This document shows positions 1-10,042 of a stretch of 64,000 bases of DNA, piece after piece; position 1 is the stretch's first letter; every line of letters begins with the position of its first letter. The notes under the pieces are model-generated. The model was not told the DNA's origin. It saw only the letters and a program-made list of their open reading frames with translations, and did no database searches. Made by a program: the position numbers and the translations under genes. The stretch is taken from contig JAXHVA010000003.1 in assembly GCA_034189035.1 (NCBI GenBank), positions 1-64,000 on the forward strand. The letters run 5' to 3'. This DNA comes from JAUXFK01 sp034189035. Lineage in GTDB: Bacteria > Desulfobacterota > UBA8473.

Positions 1-299
1 AGGGGGGAACAGTACTATCGGTTCACCGACATAGATGATTTTACCATATGGTGCTTTGCAGATATATATCCAGAAAAGAGTTCGTTAACAGACTCATCAA
101 AGAATTTCCTTTTCCTATACGCCGTATCCAAACGAATGGAGGTAAGGAATTTACCAATATATATGTCTCAGACCCTAAATGCATCCTCAAAAAACCCAGA
201 GTATACATGCCGGATCAAATATGCGCTTTTTACACTATACGGGTTGAAAGAATCCGCAGGAGAGATGAGAAAGAAGATAACTTCTCCGACTTGATATAA
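1..299 (+). pseudogene. IS481-type transposase remnant (rve integrase core)
   Basis: Two reading frames together recall the DDE integrase core of IS481-like transposases. The frame from base 1 reads YYRFTDIDDFT, like the block around the first catalytic Asp. After a frameshift near bases 58-75 the other frame reads FVNRLIKEFPFPIRRIQT and NGGKEFTN, where intact relatives have QTDNGKEF, so the second Asp region is also altered. The 5' part lies outside the window and nothing recognisable follows base 300. This is a dead insertion-sequence fragment. The family assignment rests on motif recognition only. Confidence 0.65.
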
Positions 300-1613
300 C
301 TAGATACAATTGGAAAAGACCTCATGGAGGTATCAATATGTAAACTCCGATACTAAAACTCTATAAAAGGCTCAAAAACTATAATAACTCTCTCCTTGTG
401 GTTATAGAAAAACTAGCCGCTTAATTTTTTTGCCAGAACCTTTGTGTTTGACATGTGTTTGGTTAATACAATTTTCTTGAAGCGGTGTTAACCTAAATCA
501 TGAGAATGGATATTGAACAAATGGAAACTTCTTCTCTTTTAAAAAGTGTCGCTAAAGCAGCTCTCAAATTGTAATTACATGTAGAACTTATTCATACAGT
601 ACTCGCATTCCAAGTTGATCACCATTGACACTTGCAGATAGCCTTCATTTTTATGGCGCTGGAGTGATATAAAAAATGAAAAATGACTATTGAGTTACCT
701 TCGAATAAAAGAAATTTCGTGTTATTTAGTTAAACGGATATAATTATTAGAATTTATTGAACGATCTGTTCTCTTATTTATTAAAATCAAGACGTTACAC
801 GTAATGTTTTCGGAGCGAACTCAATAGCCGATAAATGAAATTCCCGAAAAGTATGTAAATGATGTTTCTCAAAATAGAAGTAGACAAAAAAAAAGCTTTT
901 TAGTAGGATAGTTAGTTGTTAATTATTCAGTATTTTTATTTTTTATAATGTCGCGAAGATATAAAGATTTCTATAATAGTAGACGATATGTCTTAAGAGA
1001 AAATACTCCGTATTCAAATATATAACCAGTATTTATAATCTGAATAAAGGAGTTTTTCTTATGAAAAGGTTGGACGTATTTATACTGCCTGCCGTATGTT
1101 TTTCGAGAAAAATAATCCTGTTTTATGCGAAAGTGTTGGAAAGATATTTTCCTGATAAGTATCTTCTCTTTTTTATGAATACACTGGATAGTAATATTCC
1201 TTCTAAAGCAGTTGGTTTTGTTATCGATACAGCAGATCAATACATTCATTATAAAGTACGTTCTTTTTTTATTATCTATAATAGATAAATGTGTCCCTGA
1301 TACTGTAGGTGATTCCAGAAAGGTTTCTTCAGTCATCGCTGGGTTTTGTAAGTATGTTCCTGATAGTGTAATCCCTGATAAGTCTATTGATGATTAGGTT
1401 AAATATTAAATTGAAATTTCATATTCCCACATTGCTATCCAATAAGCGAGTAAAGACACGCGGATAATTGAGATAATCATTTCTTAATTTGAATAACATT
1501 ACCTTTATTTAACCGCTGATTTTAATTTTAATTGATTTTTTTAATGAAAGTGTATACTATTCCATTTTTTCTTGTATTTTAACTAGGGAAAAAGGTCATT
1601 TGAGGGAAATTAG
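300..1613. other. AT-rich gene-poor stretch
   Basis: There is no convincing gene here. A short plus-strand frame at 1061-1288 follows an AAAGGAG-like sequence, but its product is low-complexity, it matches nothing I recognise, and a minus-strand frame overlaps it fully. An overlapping frame at 1212-1397 contains two similar VPDTV/VPDSV patches, which may be decayed coding DNA. A TATACT at 1553-1558 could be the -10 element of the downstream biosynthetic cluster, but no good -35 lies 17 bp upstream. The stretch may contain more debris of the transposase at its left. Confidence 0.5.
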
Positions 1614-2663
1614 ATGCGATACAAAGATGTCTGCATTGAGTCTTTTGGATATGTAATACCGGAAGACATCATTACATCATTAAGCCTGGAAGAAAGACTG
1701 TCTCCAGTGTACGACAGGCTAAATCTTGCATACGGCCGCCTTGAAATGATGACCGGGATCCGTGAGCGGAGATTCTGGTTGAATGGAGACCCCCCGAGTC
1801 AAACCGGTGCAATGGCAGCAAAGAAGGCTATAGCTAACTCTGGTATAGAGAAGGATGACATCGAATGTATCCTTCATACTTCCTTGAGCCGTGACTTTCT
1901 GGAGCCAGCGACGGCCTTCTTGGTTCATGATTCCTTAGGCCTGCCTTCAACAGCGACCATATTTGACATATCAAATGCCTGTTTGGGCTTTGTAAACGGT
2001 ATGGTGTCCTTAGCAAATATGATTGAATTGGGTCAGGTAAAAGCGGGTATTGTGGTTGCAAGTGAAAGCAGTAGGCATATCACTGACACAACAATTGATG
2101 AAATCTTACAGGACCCAGAGATGACCAGGGCAAAACTCAAGCTTTCTTTTGCCTCTTTGACACTCGGTTCTGGGTCAGTGGCAGTGATTATGACCCATTC
2201 TTCATTGTCGAGCTCGAATCACAGGCTTTTAGGTGGAGTGATCCGTACCGCTTCCCAATATAACGGACTTTGCCGTATTGAAGATAATACATATTTTTAT
2301 AAGCCAAACAGCCGTCCAACTATGCATACTGACTATCAAGGTATTTTGGATAACGGGTTGCAATTAGCTGAAAAGACATGGAAGGCATTAAATAATGAGC
2401 TAGAATGGCAAAATTCTGATGTAGACAAAGTATTTTGTCACCAGGTGAGTGTTGTTCATCAAAGTCAATTGTTCGACAGATTGGATTTTTGCAGTGCGAA
2501 GGGGTTCTCCAGTGTAGAGTATTTAGGGAACATCGGTCCGGTTTCACTTCCTATTACTTTGGCCATATCAGAGGATAAGGGCCATCTCAATACTGAGGAT
2601 CGGGTTGCATTGTTGGGGATTGGCAGTGGGTTGTCTTCTATTATGCTTGGTGTAAAATGGTAA
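1614..2663 (+). CDS. 3-oxoacyl-ACP synthase III-like (KAS III/FabH family)
   Basis: This 349-residue thiolase-fold enzyme should catalyse a decarboxylative or head-to-head Claisen condensation that starts an acyl chain. The Cys-His-Asn triad is visible as Cys123 (in DISNACLGF), His276 (CHQVS) and Asn306 (LGNIGP). Length fits FabH. The long insert after the first strand and the loop with ITDTTIDEI are less like housekeeping FabH and more like the specialised KAS III enzymes of secondary lipid clusters. ATG follows GAGGGA with 7 bp spacing. It is the first gene of the cluster, 22 bp before a KAS II. Substrate is not predictable from sequence. Confidence 0.85.
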   Translation: MRYKDVCIESFGYVIPEDIITSLSLEERLSPVYDRLNLAYGRLEMMTGIRERRFWLNGDPPSQTGAMAAKKAIANSGIEKDDIECILHTSLSRDFLEPATAFLVHDSLGLPSTATIFDISNACLGFVNGMVSLANMIELGQVKAGIVVASESSRHITDTTIDEILQDPEMTRAKLKLSFASLTLGSGSVAVIMTHSSLSSSNHRLLGGVIRTASQYNGLCRIEDNTYFYKPNSRPTMHTDYQGILDNGLQLAEKTWKALNNELEWQNSDVDKVFCHQVSVVHQSQLFDRLDFCSAKGFSSVEYLGNIGPVSLPITLAISEDKGHLNTEDRVALLGIGSGLSSIMLGVKW

Positions 2664-2685
2664 TTTTACAAGAGGTGATTGCCAT

Positions 2686-3924
2686 ATGAATAACGAAGCA
2701 CGAATTGTAATAACTGGAGTCGGGTTAACTTCACCGAATGGGGATAATCTTACGGAATTCAGGCAGAATTTGCTTTCAGGAATATCCGGAGTAGGAAAGA
2801 TAAATACTCACTATATGGGGGAAGTCATTGCTGGCGTATGTGATTTTGACCCTCTTAAATATCAGAAGAAAAAGGCCCTGCGTCGTGGAACACGCGCAGG
2901 ATCTATAGCGATTTACTGTGCAAATGAGTCAATTGTCGATTCGAATATCAATCTTTCTTCTTTTGATAAATCCAGAATTGGGATATATCTTGGGATCACT
3001 GAGCACGGTAATGTGGAAACCGAAAATGAGATTTACAATTTAAAACAGTACGATTACAATGTGGATTTCTGGTCTCATCACCATAACCCAAGAACCGTGG
3101 CCAACAGCCCAGCAGGTGAGGTCACTCTAAATCTGACTATTACAGGACCGCATTACACTTTGGGCGCTGCATGTGCTGCCGGTAATATTGGGCTTATTAA
3201 CGGTTTGCAAATGCTGCGACTCAAAGAAGTGGATTTAGCCTTGGCTGGTGGGATTTCGGAGACTCCTCATACATTTGGTGTTTTTGCTGCATTTAAAAAT
3301 GAAGGTGCACTGGCAAGCCATACAGACCCGACTAAGGCATCCCGGCCTTTTGATAAGGATAGAAACGGTATCGTCGTTTCAGAGGGAGGTTGTATTTGTG
3401 CACTGGAAAGATTAGATGACGCCCTTAAAAGAGGTGCGAAAATCTATGGAGAAATAACCGGTTATGCGATCAACTCTGACGCATCTGACTTCATCCTTCC
3501 AAATCCTCTAAGGCAGGTTGAGTGCATGAATAGCGCCCTTAAAAGAGCTGGCATAGCGGCTAGTGATATCGATATTATCAATACACATGCTACTGCAACA
3601 CTAGAAGGTGACAAGGCGGAATGTAAGGCAATAAAAGAGGTCTTTGGGGCTCATTCAAATGTGAATATAAACAACACGAAGAGTTTCATTGGCCATACAA
3701 TGGGAGCTGCTGGCGCTTTAGAATTGGTAGGGAATTTACCATCATTTGAAGACCATATCATTCACCCGACGATCAATATAGACAATGTAGACTCTGAGTG
3801 TGTGTTTAAGAACCTTATAATCAACGAACCGAGAAAGATAGATAGAGTTGATTACATATTAAACAACTCATTTGGAATGCTGGGTATCAATTCTGTTGTT
3901 ATTGTAAAAAGATATAAAGGATAA
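2686..3924 (+). CDS. Beta-ketoacyl-ACP synthase II-like (FabF family)
   Basis: This 412-residue condensing enzyme should elongate an ACP-bound acyl chain with malonyl-ACP. The Cys-His-His triad is present: Cys163 in GAACAAGNIG, His301 in NTHATATLEGD and His337 in SFIGHTMGAAGALE, with Lys332 just before. Length is that of FabF. All three catalytic residues are intact, so it is a true ketosynthase rather than a chain-length factor. It sits between a KAS III and an ACP. This trio suggests a dedicated fatty-acid-like assembly line separate from primary fatty acid synthesis. Confidence 0.9.
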   Translation: MNNEARIVITGVGLTSPNGDNLTEFRQNLLSGISGVGKINTHYMGEVIAGVCDFDPLKYQKKKALRRGTRAGSIAIYCANESIVDSNINLSSFDKSRIGIYLGITEHGNVETENEIYNLKQYDYNVDFWSHHHNPRTVANSPAGEVTLNLTITGPHYTLGAACAAGNIGLINGLQMLRLKEVDLALAGGISETPHTFGVFAAFKNEGALASHTDPTKASRPFDKDRNGIVVSEGGCICALERLDDALKRGAKIYGEITGYAINSDASDFILPNPLRQVECMNSALKRAGIAASDIDIINTHATATLEGDKAECKAIKEVFGAHSNVNINNTKSFIGHTMGAAGALELVGNLPSFEDHIIHPTINIDNVDSECVFKNLIINEPRKIDRVDYILNNSFGMLGINSVVIVKRYKG

Positions 3925-3959
3925 CGTTTTTTAGCTTTTTTTAGGAAAGGAATATTTAT

Positions 3960-4211
3960 ATGACTGCAGTTGAAATTAGATCTACGATTTTAGAGGTCAT
4001 CCAGGAAATTCTTCCGGATGAAGATGTGAACAGCCTCAAGGCTGATGTCCGCATACGGGATCAGATTGAAATGGACTCAATGGATTTTTTAGATATGATT
4101 ATGGAGTTACGCAAACGTTACAGTATCATTGTGCCGGAAGATGACTATATGAAATTATTTACACTTGATAGTGCTGTGGCATATCTCGAACCGCTTATGA
4201 AAGATATTTGA
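3960..4211 (+). CDS. Acyl carrier protein
   Basis: This is an 83-residue acidic four-helix carrier protein. The phosphopantetheine attachment site is Ser40 in EMDSMDFLD, the usual D-S-(L/M)-(D/E) motif. It carries the growing acyl chain for the neighbouring condensing and reducing enzymes. A good ribosome site (AGGAAAGGA) precedes the ATG. It lies 35 bp after the KAS II gene and is followed by 367 bp without a gene, so a separate transcription unit may begin at the next flavoprotein. The sequence diverges from housekeeping AcpP (which usually has GADSLDTVE), in keeping with a specialised role. Confidence 0.9.
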   Translation: MTAVEIRSTILEVIQEILPDEDVNSLKADVRIRDQIEMDSMDFLDMIMELRKRYSIIVPEDDYMKLFTLDSAVAYLEPLMKDI

Positions 4212-4578
4212 CCAATCTGCTTCGTGCACATTAAGGGATATTTTCCTCATTTTTCAAATAAACGAGTTTTTATCAAATAAGAGAAAATTGCCCTTTTCTT
4301 TTCATCCATCCAATTGGTTTTTAATACGATACTCCTTACATAATAGCTGATTAAAACTTAGAGGGCTGTTACCTAAATCACAGGTTCGTTTTTCGAAAAC
4401 GTATTTTATACACCCAAGACTCATAAAAAACATTTTAAAACTGACTCTTTGAGTATAAAGGGCTTGAAATTCCAAATATCAGTACGAATTCATCCAGAAA
4501 AGAAGATGCAAGGCAACGGCTAAGGTCTTTACAACTGTATCCTTTTTTGGAGGAATCACTTATCGCGAGAGTCTGGTT
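4212..4578. other. Intergenic spacer without gene
   Basis: This 367-bp stretch is AT-rich and holds no convincing gene, RNA or strong hairpin. It separates the KAS/ACP genes from the first flavoprotein and may carry a promoter, but I could not identify one with confidence. Confidence 0.5.
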
Positions 4579-5964
4579 ATGGACTATGATGTTATCATTA
4601 TTGGTGGAGGAATGTCTGGTCTTGCAGCCGGTATCAGACTGGCCTATTATGACAAAAAGGTCTGTATTCTCGAAAAACATTATCGTATTGGAGGGCTGAA
4701 TTCATATTATGTCAAAGATGGACATAAATTTGATGTGGGTCTCCATGCAATAACAAATTACGTTCCTCGGGGTGTTAAATCAACTCCACTTCCAAAGTTA
4801 TTGCGTCAACTCAGATTAAAGCATGAAGATTTTGACCTTTGTGAACAGGGGATGTCGATGATCAAATTCCCTGATAGGACCCTCAGGTTTACTAATAACC
4901 TCGATTTTTTTGTTGAGGAAGTGGTTGATAATTTTCCAGGGCAGGCCGATAATTTCCAAAAGCTGATCAAAACCATCTTTGATTACAATGCATTATCTTT
5001 GGATACAAGGCCCATCTCTGCCTTTGAAGTTGTGGGATCGATTCTATCAGATCCTCTCTTAATTGATATGATCTTTTGCCCTCTCATGTTTTATGGTAAT
5101 GCAATGGAAGATGATATGGACTTCGGGCAGTTTGTTATCATGTTCCAGAGTATCTTCAACGAAGGTTTTGCAAGACCCTGGGCAGGTGTGAGGCAGATAC
5201 TCGATGTTCTCATCAATAAGTATAAGGAAAATGGGGGTGAGTTAAGGTTAAGTAGTGGTATAAAACGTATTACAGTTAAAGATGAAAAGGCCGAGTCGAT
5301 ATTACTCGAAAGCGATGACAAACTGACAGCGGACAATATCATATCATCTGCAGGTTATCTTGAAACCATGCGCCTTTTGTCAGATTACGATCCAAGAAAA
5401 TTCAAGTATGAATCAGGCCGGCTTTCATTTATAGAGTATATTATGATATTGGATAGAGAACCTGCTGAAATCGGTTATGAACAGACAATCACCTTTTTTA
5501 ATCATTCAGATCGGTTCAAATATGCAAAAGCAAAAGATCTGGTCGATGTTTCAAGTGGTGTTATATGCTGTCCTAATAATTTTCAATACAAAAAACCATT
5601 GCCTGAGCCTATAATCAGGGCAACAAATATTGCGAATTTCAATCTCTGGAATGAATTGGAACAAAAGGAATATGAAGCACAAAAGGTCAGATGGCTTGAT
5701 ACGACTCTGAAGGAAATCGTAAAGTTCATTCCCGATTTTCGAAGTTCAATACGTTATACGGACATATTTACACCGAAAACAATACATAGATTTACAGGTC
5801 ATATAAACGGCGCAGTATATGGAGGGCCGAATAAGATCAAGACAGGGAGGACACATTTAAAAAACCTGTTTATCTGTGGTACAGACCAAGGATTTTTGGG
5901 GATAGTCGGGGCAATGCTCAGTGGTATCTCCATGGCAAATCTTCATATACTTATGAGGGAGTAG
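4579..5964 (+). CDS. Phytoene desaturase-like FAD-dependent oxidoreductase
   Basis: This 461-residue flavoprotein has an N-terminal Rossmann FAD motif (DVIIIGGGMSGLAAG, residues 4-18) followed by the GGLNSYY block. The C-terminal FAD-binding stretch contains FICGTDQGFLGIVGAMLSG. The overall plan is that of the CrtI / retinol saturase / carotenoid isomerase superfamily, which removes or adds hydrogens in long hydrophobic chains. No carotenoid genes (crtB, crtE) are nearby. The setting among ketosynthases, an ACP and reductases suggests action on an acyl chain. A second paralogue lies 1.4 kb downstream. The start is the first ATG of the frame; the ribosome site is weak. Confidence 0.8.
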   Translation: MDYDVIIIGGGMSGLAAGIRLAYYDKKVCILEKHYRIGGLNSYYVKDGHKFDVGLHAITNYVPRGVKSTPLPKLLRQLRLKHEDFDLCEQGMSMIKFPDRTLRFTNNLDFFVEEVVDNFPGQADNFQKLIKTIFDYNALSLDTRPISAFEVVGSILSDPLLIDMIFCPLMFYGNAMEDDMDFGQFVIMFQSIFNEGFARPWAGVRQILDVLINKYKENGGELRLSSGIKRITVKDEKAESILLESDDKLTADNIISSAGYLETMRLLSDYDPRKFKYESGRLSFIEYIMILDREPAEIGYEQTITFFNHSDRFKYAKAKDLVDVSSGVICCPNNFQYKKPLPEPIIRATNIANFNLWNELEQKEYEAQKVRWLDTTLKEIVKFIPDFRSSIRYTDIFTPKTIHRFTGHINGAVYGGPNKIKTGRTHLKNLFICGTDQGFLGIVGAMLSGISMANLHILMRE

Positions 5965-6033
5965 AATCCGATAACCATTCGAAGTGATTTTTATCTACAA
6001 AAAAGAGTTAAAAGATTTACCTAAGAAAAAACA

Positions 6034-7400
6034 GTGGCTAAGAAACTATTACTCATTAACCCGGTTCAGGAACCTAAGCATAATCTGGCTTGCGTCCCTA
6101 TCTTAAGGGTTCCACAAGTAGGTTTAGCGTATATAGCTGCATTAACCCCCTTTCATTGGGATATAAATATAATCGATGAGAGTGTTGAGCCTCTGACTTA
6201 TGAGGATGCCGACCTCGTTGGCATAACAGCATATACTTGCAATATTCAAAGAGCATATAAAATAGCTGAGCAGTACAGAAGAAAAGGCATTAAAACTGTG
6301 ATTGGCGGTGTGCATGCCTCTATATTGTATGAAGAAGCCATAAATTTTGTTGATTCTGTTGTAATCGGTGAGGCTGAATCTGTTTGGTCAGACCTGATCC
6401 ATGACTTCGAAAGTAATCAGTTGAAGAGGTATTACAAAGGTGAGCGTATTTCTTTAAATAACCTTGTTCAACCCAGAATGTATCTTTATAAAAGCAGAAA
6501 ATATCGAGTGAAAGATGTTGTACAAACAGCGAGAGGCTGTCCTAATGATTGTGAGTTTTGCTTAGTAACGACCCTTTATGGTCGTACCTATAGACAAAGA
6601 CCCGTAGATGAGTTACTCGATGAATTAGAAGCAATAAAACAAAAGAACGTCTTTTCCCCGGATGATAATATCTTAGGTCGCGGAAAAGAAGCAGAACAGA
6701 GGGCGATTCGATTGTTTAAAGGGATGATCGAGCGAGGATTAAAAAAACGATGGGGATCTCAAGTAGGCATTGATTTTGCGAAGAACGAGGACGTATTGAA
6801 GTATGCAAAAAAAGCCGGTTGTATGGCAGTATTCATTGGCTTTGAATCACTCAATGAAGAAGCACTTCAAAGTATGAATAAAACGAGAAACTTGGAGGTA
6901 GGTATAAGAAATTATAAAGAGATAATCCAGAGCATGACTATAACATTGGGGTAATCGGGGCGTTTGTTTTTGGCAGTGATGGTGACAAGAAAGATGTCTT
7001 TGAAAGGACAACTGAATTTGTCGAGGACGCAAAGATAGATGCAATACAACTGTCGATTCTCACCCCTCTTCCAGGGACGAGATTGTATAATAGATTAAAA
7101 CAGGAAGGGAGGCTATTGTGTACTGATTACCCTGATGATTGGCAGTATTATGATTTTCTGGAGGTTGTATTTGAGCCGAAGTACATGAGTCTTGATCAAT
7201 TGAAAGAGGGAGTTACCCAAGTTTATAAAGATACGACATCAAGGGCAAGATCACTGAAAATGGCTTTCAATTCGATGATCCAGACAAGGAGCTTTTATGG
7301 AGCTATTTGTGGGTATTTATGGAATCGTGGATACGGTTCAGTTTGGATGAGGAAATACGACTACATGAAGAGAATGAACCCTGATTTTAATTTAAAGTGA
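6034..7400 (+). pseudogene. B12-binding radical SAM protein, frameshifted
   Basis: The first frame (6034-6954, GTG start) has a cobalamin-binding-like N-terminus (GITAYTCN, VIGGVHAS) and a radical SAM core with CX3CX2C at Cys169, Cys173 and Cys176 (RGCPNDCEFC). It ends early at 6952-6954. The same protein continues in another frame from about 6930 (EHDYNIGVIGAFVFGSDGD) to 7400 and includes the usual LTPLPGTRLY motif. A single missing base near 6930 explains the break, either a sequencing error or a real mutation. Whole, it would be a BchE/HpnJ-type enzyme of about 455 residues, the class that does methylations, ring formations and rearrangements on lipids. It sits between two desaturase-like flavoproteins. 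Confidence 0.8.
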
Positions 7401-7411
7401 AGGGAAGAGTA

Positions 7412-8824
7412 ATGGTCGATAATGATTGCTTGAGGGATACAAGGTCACGATACGATGTTATTGTCATAGGTAGCGGGCTGGGGGGGCTTACCTGTGCAAA
7501 TATGCTGGCTAGAAATGGCTATTCGGTTTTACTCCTCGAACAGCACAATAAACTGGGTGGATTGGCTACCTGGTTCAGGAGAAAGGGAGGGCATATCTTT
7601 GATATATCATTGCACGGATTTCCAATCGGTATGGTTAAGACCTGTCGAAAATACTGGAGCAGAGAGATTGCCGACATGATTGTTCAACTTAAGGGAATCC
7701 GGTTTGATAACCCTCAGTTTTCATTAACCACAACCTTTGATAGAGAAGATTTTACCCGGATCCTAGAAGAGCGATTCAAGGTGCAACGCAAGGATATCAA
7801 TGATTTTTTTAATACAGCCAGGGAGATGAATTTCTATGATGATCAGAGTATGACAACCAGAGAGCTTTTTGAGAAGTTCTTTCCGGGGCGTGACGATGTG
7901 GTTCGTTTTTTGATGGAACCGATTACCTATGCCAATGGTTCAACCCTGGATGACCCAGCGATCACTTATGGGATCGTATTCTCCAATTTTATGAGCAAAG
8001 GCGTCTATACTGTTCGAGGCGGAACAGACCGGTTTATCGGAAAGATGGAAGCCGAGCTTGTAAAAAACGGTGTTGATATTGAGAAAAATTGCCTGGCACA
8101 GAGAATAACTGTCAAAGACCAAAGGGTTACAGGGGTAATCGCTAATGGGAGGATGATAGAGTGTAAGGCGGTTGTATCGAATGGCAATTTGAAATCAACC
8201 GTCCATAAATTTGTTGGACAGCAACATTTTTCGAAGGAATTCGCTTTAGAATCGAGGAATGTTCGTCTTAATAACAGTAGCTGCCAGGTATATCTGGGTA
8301 TAAAAGGAGGTGAGAGGATTGACTATGTAGGGGATTTGCTCTTTACTTCAACAGCAGAGAAATTCGATTCTGCAAAGCTCTTAAGCAAGGATATCACCAG
8401 CCGGACTTTTTCGATCTATTACCCGGAAACCCGACCAGGCTCTGATATGTATGCGATCGTTTCTTCCACCAATGCAAACTATGAAGACTGGGTAAGCCTC
8501 ACAGATGAACAGTATCAAAGCTCTAAAGAGGAACTTGTCGAGTCGACCATCGATGCTTTAGAGAAATATATCCCAGGGGTAAGAGCGAAGATTGACTGTG
8601 CACAAGCGGCTACCCCAAAGACATTTCAAAGGTACACGCTTCATGAATGTGGAGCTTCTTTTGGTACAAAATTTGAGGGATTAAAGATCAGTATGGGACT
8701 TCCGAAAGAGGTCCGGGGGCTTTTCCATACCGGGTCTGTTGGGATTATAATGTCCGGTTGGCTGGGGGCTGCAAACTACGGGGTCATTGTCTCGAACCAT
8801 GTTGATGAATACCTGAGATCCTGA
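7412..8824 (+). CDS. Second phytoene desaturase-like FAD-dependent oxidoreductase
   Basis: This is a flavoprotein of about 470 residues with an N-terminal FAD motif (DVIVIGSGLGGLTCAN) and GGLATWFRR, plus a C-terminal TGSVGIIMSGWLGAANYG block. It is paralogous to the flavoprotein at 4579 but clearly diverged. I chose ATG 7412 because AGGGAAGAG lies just upstream. An in-frame GTG at 7397 would overlap the stop codon of the radical SAM gene and is the alternative. It probably desaturates, saturates or isomerises a polyunsaturated acyl intermediate. The tight coupling to the radical SAM gene suggests the two act in sequence. Confidence 0.82.
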   Translation: MVDNDCLRDTRSRYDVIVIGSGLGGLTCANMLARNGYSVLLLEQHNKLGGLATWFRRKGGHIFDISLHGFPIGMVKTCRKYWSREIADMIVQLKGIRFDNPQFSLTTTFDREDFTRILEERFKVQRKDINDFFNTAREMNFYDDQSMTTRELFEKFFPGRDDVVRFLMEPITYANGSTLDDPAITYGIVFSNFMSKGVYTVRGGTDRFIGKMEAELVKNGVDIEKNCLAQRITVKDQRVTGVIANGRMIECKAVVSNGNLKSTVHKFVGQQHFSKEFALESRNVRLNNSSCQVYLGIKGGERIDYVGDLLFTSTAEKFDSAKLLSKDITSRTFSIYYPETRPGSDMYAIVSSTNANYEDWVSLTDEQYQSSKEELVESTIDALEKYIPGVRAKIDCAQAATPKTFQRYTLHECGASFGTKFEGLKISMGLPKEVRGLFHTGSVGIIMSGWLGAANYGVIVSNHVDEYLRS

Positions 8825-8845
8825 TTTTTTTACAGGAGGTTGCAA

Positions 8846-9586
8846 ATGTACGATTTTAATGGGCAGACTGCGATTATTACAGGTGGTACAAGAGGCATAG
8901 GCAGAAGTATTGCACAGGGCTTCTTAAAAGCAGGTGCGCGCGTTATCGTTATTTACGCATCAAATGAGACTGCTGTGGCAGGCTTTAAGGAAGATAACGT
9001 TGAATTTGCTGATAAGATCGATGTACAAAGGTGTAATGTGGTCAACTATGAGGCAGTTGAGAGGCTTTTCGAATATATTGGTAAGGAATATGAAGGCTTC
9101 GATATACTCATAAACAATGCAGGTATCAGGAAAGATTCTATCCTTGCCATGATGAAAGAGTCTGACTGGCATGATGTACTCAATGTCAATCTCAGCGGGG
9201 TATTTTATATGTGCAAGTTTGCAGTAATGAGCCTGATGCGAAGACGATACGGGCGGATTATCAATATCACCTCTCCTTCAGGGAAGTACGGTTTTGAAGG
9301 TCAGGCGAATTATGGGGCATCAAAGGCAGGTATTGTTGCCCTTACAAAGACGCTTTCAAAAGAAGTTGCAAAGAGGGGGATTACGGTAAATTGCGTATCA
9401 CCGGGGTTTATTGCTACGGAATTGATTGCGGATATTCCTGAAGAATTGCGCAATTCGTATAAGGCTCAGGTTCCATTAAAGAGATTCGGGAAGCCTGAAG
9501 AGGTTGCTGCCTGTGTTCTTTTCCTCGCTTCTAAAGAGGCGTCATACGTTAACGGTACTACCCTCGAGGTCACAGGAGGATTATAA
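8846..9586 (+). CDS. 3-oxoacyl-ACP reductase-like SDR (FabG family)
   Basis: This classical short-chain dehydrogenase has TGGTRGIG (residues 12-19) for NADP(H) binding, NNAG near residue 90 and the Ser143-Tyr156-Lys160 catalytic set in the usual spacing. The C-terminal GTTLEVTGGL is typical of FabG. It should reduce the beta-keto group made by the nearby ketosynthases. AGGAGG ends 6 bp before the ATG at 8846, which rules out the in-frame TTG at 8840. It is followed one base later by the dehydratase gene, so the two are almost certainly translated from one message. Confidence 0.9.
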   Translation: MYDFNGQTAIITGGTRGIGRSIAQGFLKAGARVIVIYASNETAVAGFKEDNVEFADKIDVQRCNVVNYEAVERLFEYIGKEYEGFDILINNAGIRKDSILAMMKESDWHDVLNVNLSGVFYMCKFAVMSLMRRRYGRIINITSPSGKYGFEGQANYGASKAGIVALTKTLSKEVAKRGITVNCVSPGFIATELIADIPEELRNSYKAQVPLKRFGKPEEVAACVLFLASKEASYVNGTTLEVTGGL

Positions 9587-9587
9587 G

Positions 9588-10007
9588 ATGGAACAGGTCT
9601 TAAATGCAATACCTCATCGTCCGCCTTTTTTATTTGTTGACAGGGTCATAGAGTTGAAAGAGGATAAGATAAGGACAGTGAAAGAGGTGAGCCCGGATGA
9701 GCCTTTTTTTAAAGGGCATTACCCGGGAAATCCGATTATGCCCGGCGTATTGATCTGTGAGTCTGTCTTTCAAACCGGGGCGATATTGCTCTCAAGCATG
9801 ATGAGTGATGCAAAAGAGGGGGTTCCGGTTCTGACACGAATTCAGAATGCCAAATTCAAGAATATGGTAAAACCGGGCGATATCCTGGAGATAGATGTGC
9901 ACTTAGTAGAGAAGGTGAGCAATGCTTTTTTTCTCAAAGGCAGTGCCTCAGTCGCAGGAAAGAAGGCAGTCATAGTTGAGTTTACCTGTGCTTTGGCAAA
10001 GCCTTAA
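9588..10007 (+). CDS. 3-hydroxyacyl-ACP dehydratase (FabZ-like)
   Basis: This is a 139-residue hotdog-fold dehydratase. The catalytic His44 (FKGHYPGNPIMPGV) and Glu58 (ICESVFQTG) are in the FabZ arrangement, and HRPPFLFVDRV is the standard N-terminal motif. It should convert 3-hydroxyacyl-ACP to trans-2-enoyl-ACP, completing the reduction cycle with the upstream FabG-like and downstream FabI-like enzymes. The start at 9588 is set by AGGAGGA ten bases upstream and by FabZ length. The frame remains open further upstream but overlaps the FabG-like gene. Confidence 0.92.
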   Translation: MEQVLNAIPHRPPFLFVDRVIELKEDKIRTVKEVSPDEPFFKGHYPGNPIMPGVLICESVFQTGAILLSSMMSDAKEGVPVLTRIQNAKFKNMVKPGDILEIDVHLVEKVSNAFFLKGSASVAGKKAVIVEFTCALAKP

Positions 10008-10042
10008 AGAATGGGGATTGGTTAGTCAAAGATTATCTAAAA

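Noticed and set aside
971..1397. Overlapping short frames on both strands
   Set aside because: Low-complexity products, fully overlapping opposite frames and no recognisable motif. A ribosome-site-like sequence alone is not enough to call a gene.
4324..4400. Further copy of the palindromic element near GTTACCTAAATCAC
   Set aside because: A similar phrase occurs near 486-500, but neither place has paired arms or the GAAAGAACAG core, so chance similarity is likelier.
4579..8824. Carotenoid biosynthesis locus
   Set aside because: The two flavoproteins are CrtI-like, but no phytoene synthase, GGPP synthase or cyclase is present. The neighbours are ACP-dependent chain-building enzymes.
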